From NCBI GenBank assembly GCA_027924645.1, contig BSBN01000845.1, positions 1,054,001-1,118,000 of the forward strand: DNA of 64,000 nt, read 5' to 3'. A program made the position numbers and the translations under genes. Positions 46,602 through 57,486 of this stretch are shown piece by piece (position 1 is the stretch's first letter; each line of letters starts with the position of its first letter). Under the pieces are notes generated by a model. That model searched no databases. It was not told the DNA's origin and was given only the letters and a program-made list of their open reading frames with translations. The DNA comes from Cunninghamia lanceolata (lineage: Eukaryota; Streptophyta; Pinopsida; Cupressales; Cupressaceae).

Positions 46602-48870
46602 ATGGCACCCAAGAAGTCTGAATCCACAAGTAAGACCAGTAAGCCTGATCCTGCCCCTAAGAAAAGATCACTACAACAATCTTTGCTAGATGTTTTACCC
46701 AATTCAATTGAAAAAGGTTGAAAGAAAGTATTTAGGGATGTTGCTGAGGGTTGTAGGGATGCCATAATTCCCATTTCTGGCTAGAAACTATTTTGGTACT
46801 TCTGTTAGAAGAAGGATGGTCAGGGACCAGTGGGCAATCCATGGAAGCTGGATTCAGCCAAGCTAATTATTTCAAATGTATTCGTGGATGTGGAGCTGAT
46901 TCATACTCTGGCACTACACTATCACCCAACTACTAAAACAGTAATGTTGCCAAATGGATCTTCTCTATTGAGAATTGATAGAAATGGTATAATTGATTGT
47001 TTTATGTTGAACAAACAAGCTCTCACTGAAATTGACCTACCAAGATTGAACAAGAATACAAAAGTTTGAGAACACTTAGAAGGATGAGCTGCCGATATTT
47101 ATGAGAAGAGGTGCAAACAATAGGATAGTTGATATTCCTTCCAATACGGTCGAACCATTCCTTGTGGAAGATTTTATAGTCTATTTCAAATGGACCTATT
47201 ATGCATTGTGCCAAGTACTGGGAATTGATGTTGATTAGAGGATGCTAGTTAATTTGATGACGATGGCTATGAAGTTACAAAATTTAGAGATGAATATTGA
47301 GTATGATTTTGCCTCATATCTTGAAAAGAAAATACATGATGGATTCATCGGTGTGAAGGAAGATAAGAAACCCATGAACTTCAAGTTTTATTCTTTGGTT
47401 TGCCACCTGATCCTATGTCAAAATAGGAGTAAATGGTCAAGTAAAATGGAGATCAGCATGATTGATAGGACAAGGCAAAAAATTCCTACTCAATGTTGGT
47501 GTTACATGTGGGATTCTCATTGCCAAACTGATAACTATAATGTATTTCATAATGAATTTTCTATGATAATAATGAATTTTTTTGGTAATTAGGCCCCCAG
47601 ATTGTCACCAGAAATTAGGGTAATTCTAAGACCTCTTGCACATAAACCAGAGCAAGGTCATTCTTTCAATTATGTTGATTAGTTCTACCTACCAGAGCAC
47701 ACAATAATTAGGGTATATGATTTCCCACAACCACCTCACAAATTGCTAAAGTTTGTTTATGACAGAATTGCATTCTTGGAATTCATGTGGCAAATGATGT
47801 GGAGGAAAAGGAAGTGATGAAAAAGCAGAAGAAAGTCACCTTTTTTCCTAATACCACTATCTTTGGAGATTGGTCAATTAGTTTGGACACTCTTGAGGAG
47901 TTGCAGGCCTATTTGAAGGCCAAGTACTCTTTGGAATCTAGTGTTGAAAGAGTTTGTGACCTTGAAGGTCATATGAACTTTGTGAGACAAGTGATCTTGA
48001 CTAAGATGGGAATCTCCCATCAAATTCTTTATGTTGAGGATGTGATAAGGAACCTGGTTACTTTTGATGAAGTGTATGATAGGAAGAGGAAACGGGAGAT
48101 CCTCAAGAAAATTGAAGATGACAAAAAGGAAAAGAATCCAATATTTGAAGGATGTTTTGCTGAAGAGAAAGATCCTCTAAAGAGGATTAATACAATGATT
48201 GAAAATTTTGAAAGTATTTATGCTAAATCTGAAGTACAGCCTACCAAGGCTACCAAACTTCCAGTGAAGAGGTCTGCAGGAATTGAGATTCATGAGCCTA
48301 CCCCTGATGTCATGTCAGTTCAAGATCCATAGATCCCTGAATCACCACCACACAAAAGGCAGAGAACTGAAGGCATGTCTTCTCTGCTCTCATATTAGAT
48401 GTCTGAGGGTGTGGGGGATACTGATGAAGTTGCAAATATTTTGACACAATTGCATGATGGAGAGGAAGTTGATCAACCATTGGTTGGTCAAGAAACTAAT
48501 GCACACAAGTCTGAGGCTAGGATGGAAGAACAAGCCCAAATTGAGCCAGAGCTATAGGAAGATGAAAGGGTGGTGGCATCATTGAGATTTATTCAAGATG
48601 ATGATTTCATCAAGACTCCAGAGTTTTGAGATTTTTGTTTAAAAATGAAGATGAAGGATTTTGATGAAAAGGTGGAAATCAATAAGATGGGTGCTGATGA
48701 GTCTCAGTATGATCAAATAACCACCTGAATAATCCAAGAACTAAAAGTTGATGAAATCAATGTGACTCCTGAGGAAGAAAGACAAATGGTCTTGAAGAGT
48801 AACATGCTGATCATCACAGGTCTTGAATTAAAAAGGCATTCTTGCTTAAGGGTGTGTGTAAGAAGTTGAG
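46602..48870 (+). pseudogene. First decayed ORF of the old element
   Basis: From an ATG at 46602 the frame starts MAPKKSESTSK (basic) and continues through stops and frameshifts. Readable parts are WKLDSAKLIISNVFVDVEL and LRIDRNGIIDCF (46830-47070), a helical segment (47242-47420), and a long open part (47787-48332) with KKVTFFPNTTIFGDWSISL and a charged C-terminus (KRQRTE). I see no zinc knuckle, protease, RT or integrase signature. It does not obviously align with the 1044-residue ORF of the young element. It could be a divergent gag or a second cargo ORF. Confidence 0.5.
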
Positions 48871-49940
48871 TCCACTTTTTGGCCAAAAAGTGCAAGTGTT
48901 TTCCCTGATTTTTAGAATTTGTCACATTTGACCTCAAAATTTGAAGCACTTAAATGTGGAATCTTGAAAAAAGTTAGTAAATATGAAATCTAGTACTTGG
49001 AGTCTAGTTTCCAAATATGTAATTTGTTTTAATACCCAGATGATACAAATTGATTTTTAATAGGTGTTTCTAAACACCACTGTTTAAAATTCACTTTTTT
49101 TTTACTATATCATGCATGTGTACGTCATCCATATTTTGACCTAAATAATCATATTTTTCTAAATCCTTTTTGGAAAAGATTTGTAACTCAATGAAGCATG
49201 TTTTCCATATTTTTTTGTAATTTTTTATTGAATAATTTTTTTTTGTTAAATTTTTATTGGCGATTTTTGGTGTTTTAAAAAATCGTCGTGTACGTCATGC
49301 ATAAGATGACCTAAACTTATCATTTTTTGAAAAAAGAATTTAAATTGAAAAGAATTGTTTGAAGTATGTTTTCATACATTTTTTAACAAAAAATTATTTT
49401 GATAAAAAATTATTAAAATATTAAAAAACCCTGATAATTCAAGTTTATGGACTTGTTTCATCATAAATTAATTGAAAATTAGAAAAATAATCTAATTGTA
49501 AAAGAAAATTATATATTTGGAATCTACACTGTCTCATCTATAATGGGTTTTAATTTCATCAAAAAATTCTGCAAAAAAGGCCTTCAGACATGTGCTCAAA
49601 GTCACTATTTTTTTTTGACATTGACATGACCTTTAGCTTGCAGGTCCAAAGCCAAGGGTCGGATTCCCAAGCCTTTTTTCTGACCTAAAACCCATAGCAA
49701 AAATTGAGTCAGAAATTCAAATTTTATGAAATGGGATCCCGTTCTAGAAATGAGATCCTGTTTCATAAAAGATTAATAATTGAACCTTTTATGAAATGGG
49801 ATCCCATTTCTTGAAAACAAGATCCCGCTTTTGGCTTGGGATCCCGTTTCATAAAAAATTGGATCGTGTTTTGGTTTACCTGATTTCGGGTTTGTTTCTA
49901 AGTCTGAAACTTCCACCTTAAGTGGACTCATCTTTGTGCA
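48848..49940. mobile_element. Non-autonomous TIR element, relative of the 16.8 kb element
   Basis: The ends read GGGTGTGTGTAAGAAG...GAGTCCAC and, inverted, GGGTAAATGCACAAAGATG...GAGTCCAC, a diverged form of the 22148-38919 ends. Inner words TTTTTGGCCAAAAAG and TCTAGTTTCCAAATATG also occur in that element. Inside, near the right end, palindromic words such as GAAATGGGATCCCATTTC recur several times (49730-49860). It interrupts the old retroelement between its two ORFs. Confidence 0.6.
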
Positions 49941-52900
49941 TTTACCCTTGACCAAGTTAGGAGTCAAGATGACCCTTATCTTGTGTCTAAATTTGATTAT
50001 GAGGATCAAATCAGTGGATGTGGTTTCAACCCAAAGATGGAGACTCTTGCCATATGGACAAAACGAAAGAACACTAGTAAACCAAGGTTGCTAGATTTTG
50101 TTTAGGAAATGAGGGGATCTGTTGTGAAAACTTTTCAAGATACTTCAGCAACTGAGGCTTCTACTCTTACATTCCATTCTGCCATGTTCACCCATGTAGT
50201 TGGAAAAAAATTGGAAAAATGTAGATTATGACCTTTGTGAGTTGCTCCAGCAACAATTGATGGATAATCTAAAATGGACAAAGGACACTAAGTACCCCTT
50301 CAAATATGGTAGTCTGATCATCTGCCTACTGTTCTACTTGCTGAAAGAATTACCAAGTATGGGTAACATTGTTTGGTTAAATGAGTCTCTAGTAGCTATT
50401 CAAATCAGAAATCATCTGCATAGTTTAGGAGATGTTGATAAACATTTAATGCAACATTATGGGGTTAATTTAAGAATTTCCAAAAAAAATGCAGTCTAGG
50501 GATAGGATCCCTAAAAAGGTTGTGGAGAAATATGAAAAAGAGATTGTGTTTATGGTAGATAAAGATAAATGCCTCATGGAGCTAGTAGAACCCAAAACTG
50601 TATGGGTCCAAGCAATGGGATATGAGGTTATAGAGGATGTTCTAATTGGCCTAGCTGATCTAATGCTGAGAAAACCAAAGGACCCCAATGAGGAAAGATT
50701 TGGAACATTTGAAGAAAAACCTCTCAAAGTGCATATGGAATGAAACAACTTGAAATCAAGAGAAATGTAAGAAAATATGTGGAAGAGTTTGCAAAAAGTA
50801 AAGGCTTTACAAAAGAATAGATAGATGAAGCAAGAGCCAAGGTTGCAAGTGCTCTAGAAGGTTAGACATCAAAGGCTCTGGAGAAGGAAGAAGAGAAATC
50901 TAAACCAGAAAAGCTTACTTCTAGCTCAAGAAGAAGAACAAGAGCCTCCTCCCTTGCTGCAGATACCTCTAAGAGCTCTGGTCCACTCCCTATAGCTAAG
51001 ATTGAGAAATAAAAGACAAGTCCTATAGAGAGAAGGTAGAAAAGAAAGAAAGCAAAGGCCACCAAAAGAGTGTATGTGAGCCTAGGTGAAGGAGAAGAAG
51101 AAGAAGAGACAAAGACTGATGAAGAAATCAATGCAAAGAAAGCAAAAACAAATGAGACCACAACAAGCAAAAAGGAGAAGCTCTCTAGAAAGGTTATGGA
51201 CAAGAAGAAGAAGAAAGGGGAGAAGACTGAGACTAGAGAAGATTAAGCAATGATATCCTTGGAAGCCACAGTCAATGCAATAGCTTAGCATGGGAATTTG
51301 AAGCATATTGCTGGTACATATTATGAAAGCTCTGATGGAAACAAGGTGATAATTGAAGCAATAGTCGTAAGATTTTTGGTCATGTTCAATAAAGCCCTAA
51401 TTGAAGTCATATATGACTTACCAAATAGTCTAGCCAATATCATAACAACAAGAAAAGAAGGGGCCATGGCTAAAGATGCTGAGACAAAGGAGTATGTTTT
51501 ATTAAAACTTTGCCCAAATATCACCAGTGAAGAAAAGGTCAAAGTCACTAAGAATCTTAGTGATAAATTCAGAACAAAGAAAAGGGTCAATACTCTAATG
51601 TCTAGTGACATTGAGAAATTGGTTAAAGAGACTAAGGAGATAACATTAAGTGTGCTACCTCAACTGTGGTAGACACTAATGAAGAGGAACAAAATATTGA
51701 TGTTGACAAGCCTAATATAGTTTTGGATGAGAATATAGAATAGAGTGTGGATCAAGGTGGAACACCTCCTCCAGTAAGCTTTGGGAAAGATGAAGATATG
51801 AAAGAGTCTACAGAGCAAAAGAGCTCTGAGGAAGATAAAGTAGTATTTGGGGAAATCAACTCTTAAGGACAAGGTGAGCAGAGAGAAGAAGCAAATGAAC
51901 AAATGATTGACAACCCTGCTTTGGAAACAGAAAGAAATAAACAAGAGTTCATCTAGGAAGATCCTCTAGAAAGGCATGATGATGAGCTGTCTCATGAAGA
52001 AGATAAAAGAGACACTGCTAAGGAGTCAGTTGAGTCCTTGAGAGAGTTTTTGGAGAAGCAAAAGGAAGCTCAAATTTTGACTGCACCTGAGTTATTGCAA
52101 GGACTAATTAACCTTTCCACAATGTCCCCATTATAGAACCTAAGACTTGGGACAATTTTTTAGACTACAACACAAGAAGAGATATTAAAATCACATATGG
52201 AAGATAGTGAACTGATTGGAGATGCATCAATAGTTTTTGAAAATATTATGCCCAGAATAAAGAGAGATACATCCTTGGATCCTACTGCACAATTGAAGAA
52301 GATTATGGAGTCAGTCAACTCTCATTTTGAATCCTTTGAACAAGTTAGAGATGTAACGTTGGAAAATGTCCCCTTGTGGGCTTTTCCCTCTTTAGGTTTA
52401 GCTCCTGAGTTTTAAGTGTGCATTTAGGACATTTTACATCATATTTCAACATCTCGATGAGAAAACCCCTAAATGTCTTGACAAATAGGACCTAGGGGGA
52501 CTACTTGAGATAACCCCTGCCGAAAATAGGGGGGAAGGACTTGGGCGCCCACACCCTAGTCCTGCCTTATTTTGGGGTAGTCCCAATTTTTGGGTGTCGT
52601 CTTGTGACTGTTATTTGGGTCCTATGCTAACACGGTAAGTTTGAATTATGAAATTCTTGGTGGGAATGTTTGTAGTTGCATATAAAAGTATGTTTAGGCA
52701 TTCATTTAGAAACTAGAGGATCATTGTAAACTTTAGGTATTCTTAAGGTGATTCAAGGCTTTCATTGTGTTGCAAGAGCATATTTGTGTGGTCTATGTGT
52801 TTGTGTTTGTAGACTTGAGCATCCATTTCCTCATGGAATGAAGAGCATCTTCCTCCCATGAGATATTCACTACAAGGTGACATTATATTGTGTTTTCATC

Positions 52901-54142
52901 ATTATTCATTTGGTTTTTGCCTCTACCTCCCTAGGCATGCACTCTCTATATGTGTTTGGAAGACTTAAGTGTCCTTCCAGGGCTTGACTGAGGCAAGCTC
53001 CTAAACACCATAACCCCCTCCCAAAGTTTTATGATTGCAGGTTACAAGTCGATGATGTAGACAAAGTGAAGTTGCAGGAGGGCATATTGGAGTGTCAGAA
53101 TTGTAGATCAATGAAAGAAACAACTACCTAGACTTGGGCACCTACTCATTAGTCCTCAAAGTTTCATGATGGAAAAACCTTCAGTGTAGCAGGAATAGGT
53201 TGCAAATCTTGTCTGTAGATCTAGACAAAAAACAGGGCACTGGACTTGGGCGCCTGCTCTTTTGTCCCTAACTTTTTTGCCTCAAAACCCCAAAAATAGG
53301 TGCACAGTCATTTGTAATTTTATAGCTTTCTACAAAGGCATTTTTTCGTTATTCATCTGTTTGTTGTTGTATTTACATAATTAGGGTTTTGATGAATAAT
53401 TAAGCATAAAAGAAGGAAAAATTAATAATCAAACACCCTAATCCAATTTTCCCTACATTTGTAAGTGACCAAGGACCTGATAGTGCTTTGCCACTCGATC
53501 CGAGGATCCTTGAATGTAATGGGTGAAAGGAGGATTTAAACACTAAACTAAATAATCCAATTTTTACCCTAAACAAGAGAAAAGAAGGTAAGGGAAGAGA
53601 TTCATAGCAAGAGATTAGTTGAGCTGAATGATAAATATTCTCAAGACAAAGTTATGTTAGATTAGAGTGTTGAGTATTTAGAAATGGCCTTCAAAGAAGC
53701 TAGCAATCTGTATCAGTTTTTTCTAACATGGCCTAAGAAGACTAAGGATCTAAAGGACAAGATAGATGGTTGGGAAGCCCAAATCACTAAAATATCCAAA
53801 TCTTATGATTCGGTGAAAGATGGTGATTGGAATCAAAGGGATATAATTGAAACCATCCATTCTGACATAAATAAGTTACAGACCCAGAAGGAGGTCATCA
53901 AACATACAATGAGTTAGCTCCAGGAGATACTGAGCTTCAAGATTGCATCCTTGACCAGGCTAGTAGTAGCAGCAAATAAGACAAGGCAAATCACTGAAGC
54001 CCTTGCTATCGTGAAAAAGGAAGAAGAGTTTGTGTCCCAGGTTAATGGGCATATATTAGTTTTGAGTGACGCTAAGGTTAGATGGGATGAAGATTTGGTG
54101 CAGCTGAAGAAGATCTACAAAGATATTCTCCCTAAAAAATAG
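49941..54142 (+). pseudogene. Decayed relative of the young element's 1044-residue ORF
   Basis: Frames across stops match the intact ORF at 57487-60621 in order. Matches are DYDLCELLQQQLMDN (50215), YGSLIICLLFYLLKELP, RIPKKVVEKYEKEIVFMVD, LMELVEPKTVWVQAMGYEV (50575), PNEERFGTFEEKPLKV, the RSK/KAEEE basic part, a block around MFNKALIEVIYDLPNSL (51385), MEDSELIGDASIVFENIMP (52197), NLYQFFLTWPKK (53705) and VNGHILVLSDAKVRWDEDL (54040). It ends just before the polypurine tracts, as the young ORF does. It is broken by many stops and by the insertion at 52367-53578. Confidence 0.85.
52367..53578 (+). mobile_element. Probable solo LTR inserted in the old element's second ORF
   Basis: ORF homology stops at about 52364 and resumes at about 53584. 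The insert begins TGTCCCC, contains a TATA-like CATATAAAAG (about 52678) and is flanked by GAAAA on both sides (52362-52366 and 53579-53583), which fits a 5-bp target duplication. Its right end does not read CA, so the LTR call is tentative. Confidence 0.5.
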
Positions 54143-54299
54143 TAAGCAATTTGATTTCATCTGTATAAATGCAGACAGTACAAACACTTTTGAAGTTTTG
54201 ATCACTTGTACATATTTCTGTATCATACACCTTTGCCATTGATGTTAAAGGTGGAGAATGAAGCATATGAAAAACTCAAAGGACAAATAACTAAAAAAT

Positions 54300-54404
54300 A
54301 AGGAGAGAAGCATGAAGTTAGGGGGACCAGTGTGAAAAGAGTAAGGGGGAGCAGTATAACAGTTTTTCACATCAAGTGTTGCCATCAATGCCAAAGGGGG
54401 AGAT
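54300..54404 (+). promoter_or_regulatory. Multiple polypurine tracts of the old element
   Basis: GTTAGGGGGACC (about 54323), GTAAGGGGGAGC (about 54342) and CCAAAGGGGGAGAT (54391-54404) precede the 3' LTR. The last, directly at the LTR edge, primes plus-strand DNA synthesis. Repeated tracts are typical of Sireviruses. Confidence 0.8.
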
Positions 54405-55932
54405 TGTTGACAACTTGACAAACATCATTAATAGAGACACTGCTAGTATGAGTTGGTTTGGATAAGCATGATGTTTTATGGTGTTGTCATTGATGGAAAC
54501 AAGAAATGGAACAAGGTTGGAATAGAGATTTTAGTCAGGCAAAAAAGACTTAGTCATTTTGGCTAAGTATGGGCAGAGTACAGACATAGCAATAGAGAGA
54601 CAATATCTTGATTGACTTTGTTCTGCAGTTGAGGATTAGCTATGATCATATATCTAGAGTTTCATCCCTTGATCATCTCTGAAAGTGTACTTTCAAGTTG
54701 CACAAGTTTAGTATTGCAGAGATTAGAGGTAATAAGAGTAGAACACACGCTTGTTTTGGTTCGCATTCCTCCAGTGTTGGATATTTTGTTATGTAGTTTT
54801 GAGGTGTTGTAAACATGGATATGAAGTCTCTAAATCCAAAGTTGTAGAGCCTGAAGTCTACCGGAAAGATATTTGTGAGCATCTAAGTATCACTACTTGG
54901 CTTGACAATGTTTGACTGAGACATGGCATGTGCTCTGATGGTCAACATTTTTCTGCAAGATAATATTATTCTCTGCAGTTCTAAAAGTAAGCTTGGGATG
55001 CCTAAAGAGTCTTTGATATGAATTTGAGAAAGTGTTGTGACCTGTAGAAAAAGTTATGATCTGACAGTTAGACTAAACCAGTGGTCCAGTCTGTGTTTGA
55101 GGCCGAACTGTTAGTTTGATTTGTATGTGGCAAACTCTATTGATTAGAACTTTATCCTAAGTGGTTCTACAATTGAAGCCAACATATGAGAATATGTTAT
55201 AAATATAAAATGGTTCCACAAAGCATTTTGGTAAATGAATTTGGCTGACAAGCTACATGTTGATTAACTACACACTTCATCTTAGTAGGCCGACCTAATG
55301 TGAAGATTCTAAGTGTTGCAGATATATATATGAGATCCAATTTGATGTTTGGATTGTGTGTGAGGTGAATATGAAGAAGTAAGTGTGAATATGAATGTGT
55401 GTGTGTGTGACATGCGAAGTCTTGTGATTGTGTAAGGGTGACAAGTGTAGAAGAAGAGAGATCTTACAAAAGCAGAGCAGTGTGACAGAGCAGAGAAGGA
55501 TGAAGAATTTTGAATCAGGTTTATGAGCTTCATTGGAACTGTATCCATGCATTTATAGATGCAATCTTAGCAATTCATTTTGGCAGTGAGCCATCCTTCT
55601 CTTTCTTTCATTATGGCAGTGAACCTATATGCAGTGAGCATCTTTCCTTGGACAGTGAGTCCTTAAGGGCAGTGAGCCCTAAAGCAGTGAGCCTCTTATA
55701 ATTCAGTATTGTTACTACATAATATATTGTGAGCTAACACTCACTGTTGTTTTTCCCATTTTGGGGTTTCCACGTAAAAAGCCTGGTGTTTGTGTTTTAT
55801 GTTTTGTGATTGATCATTCTATATTTTATTGCTTTAATGTTGTTGAATGGGAAAATGGATTAATGGTTTAATTAGTGAATGGTTTAAGAGAATATTGATT
55901 CACACCCCTCTTAGTATTTTGGGTGTTCAACA
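54405..55932 (+). repeat. 3' LTR of the old element
   Basis: It begins TGTTGACAAC after the polypurine tract and ends GTTCAACA. Landmarks are a TATA-like TATAAATATAAAA (about 55198), six GCAGTGAGCC-type words (55583-55695), GGGTTTCCACGTAAAA (about 55766) and a TTCACACCCCTCTTAG tail. The same landmarks in the same order occur in the young LTRs and at 1-937. Confidence 0.85.
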
Positions 55933-56160
55933 TATATTACACTATAGGAAACACACCCAAACTATTTTAATACTTTAAGGATGAAATAGGTTGTTGATGA
56001 TGGTTTTAGCACACAACAATGCAAGTGAAATGCAAGGTATCTCACCTTTCTTGAAAGGTATCCTATCATAGATAAGACTACTGCAAGGTTTATATAGCTA
56101 GGTCTTAGCTTGTAGGAATAACTTCAGTAGAATGTTTCATCTATACCAACTAAGGGGACT
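55933..56160. other. Short flank between the old and young elements
   Basis: The first 50 bases resemble 17145-17200. The last five (GGACT, 56156-56160) are the young element's target duplication. No gene. Confidence 0.5.
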
Positions 56161-57254
56161 TGTTGATAACTGAGAGGGGGGGGTGAATCAGTTATCCTAA
56201 TTATTTCCCTTATTGAACTTTTCTTTTAATTGATGTAGCATAAAATCAAACACAAAAACATTAACCATGAAATAAGAAACACATGACACAGTATTTTTGA
56301 CGTGGAAACCCTGTTAAGGGAGAAAACCACGGGGTGATTAACCCAAGAATTATTCTCTGTTAGAAGAATAGGAAATTACAAAAATGGCACTTGCCAATTA
56401 GGGCTCACTGCCCGAGCACACTGCTCACAAGAGGCCCACTGCCTACAAAAAGACACACTGTCTACAAAGTGATGAGAATCACAGTCTTGAACTGATTGGA
56501 AGCATCTGCATATGCTGGAGTTCAGTTCCGGTTAGGCTCAGTACACTGATCTGCTGCACTTCATCTTTCCTCTGTTCTTTATTCTGCTATCTTTCACATA
56601 CCGGATCCTTTTTGCTACCTCTGCTCTTTCTCTGGACTTCTTCGCATATCACTCTACTCACATTACTCACTTCACAACTAAATCCATCCTCTATATATAT
56701 CCGCACAAGTAATTTCATCATCTTTCTAGTCGGCATCCGGAACAGTCTAGTTTCTTATAAACTTTCATTCTGTCGGCTGAATCCTTCCTCACCAAGCAAT
56801 GCGGATCAAGCATATGCTTGTAGATATCATTAATCATGTCGGCCAAACATGATTCATGCCTTCACAACCTCTGTCATCAATAGTAACTCATCCGGAAAGC
56901 AGTCTGATACTCTGCCAGTCAGTTCTTCCTCTGTTTTCACTGTCTCTCAGGAATCCGGTACTCAACCATTCATATCTTTTTCCTTGTCCATCACCGGAGG
57001 CTAAATCCTTGGAATATACCACTCAAGGTAGTCCTCTTGACTTCCCCAAATCCGCACTGTACCAAGACACTTCCTCTGAGAGGTCCGGACCAATCTGTCA
57101 GACCTTGCCACATGCTCTGTTCTTCTTCACCGGACCACAACATTCTTTATTCTGACTTCCGGTAGAGACACATCATGACTTGCGGATATGTGGGATGACC
57201 TTTATTGCCATCAATGACAACAACCATGAATCCATATAGTGTCTCTTGCCAACA
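56161..57254 (-). repeat. 3' LTR of the young element
   Basis: Begins (minus strand) TGTTGGCAAGAGACAC and ends AGTTATCAACA. A TATATATAG box is near 56696, and four GCAGTG words (56398-56465) and GGGTTTCCACGT (about 56300) follow. It differs from the other LTR at 56511 and at three other sites, mostly transitions. Confidence 0.97.
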
Positions 57255-57411
57255 ATCTCCCCCTTTGGCATTGATGGCAACACTTAGTGAAAAATGACTA
57301 AGTGTTTTCACTATGCTCCCCCTTTGCTGATGCTCTGTCTTTATATACAATTTCTGGAACTCCCCCTTAGTTGGATCCCTCATTTTTCACTGCTCCTCAC
57401 TCCCCCTTTGA
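57255..57411 (-). promoter_or_regulatory. Four polypurine tracts of the young element
   Basis: Minus-strand AAAGGGGGAGAT (57255-57268, at the LTR edge), AAAGGGGGAGC (about 57315), TAAGGGGGAG (about 57359) and AAAGGGGGAG (about 57398). Only the first should prime; the rest are the extra copies seen in Sireviruses. Confidence 0.9.
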
Positions 57412-57486
57412 CATCAATGGCAAAGGGTAGGGTCCGCATATCAAAATTTTCAAAAATTTCTTATACTTAGCCGCATATTTACATAC

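Larger units (their letters stand above)
46602..55932 (+). mobile_element. Old Sirevirus-like LTR element, 5'-truncated
   Basis: The order is two decayed ORFs, several AAGGGGGAG polypurine tracts and a 1528-bp 3' LTR (54405-55932). The polypurine tract context ATGCCAAAGGGGGAGATTGTTG is the same as in the young element at 56161-63612. No 5' LTR, gag zinc knuckle, RT or integrase was found. It is broken by a TIR element (48848-49940) and a probable solo LTR (52367-53578). Multiple polypurine tracts before the 3' LTR are a known hallmark of Sireviruses. Confidence 0.7.

Noticed and set aside
55295..55552. Minus-strand frames with HTHIHIHT
   Set aside because: Translation of a GT-rich microsatellite stretch inside the old 3' LTR.
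56612..57155. Plus-strand frames inside the young LTRs (also at 62970-63513)
   Set aside because: They are antisense to the LTR promoter, identical only because the LTRs are, and have no recognisable features.
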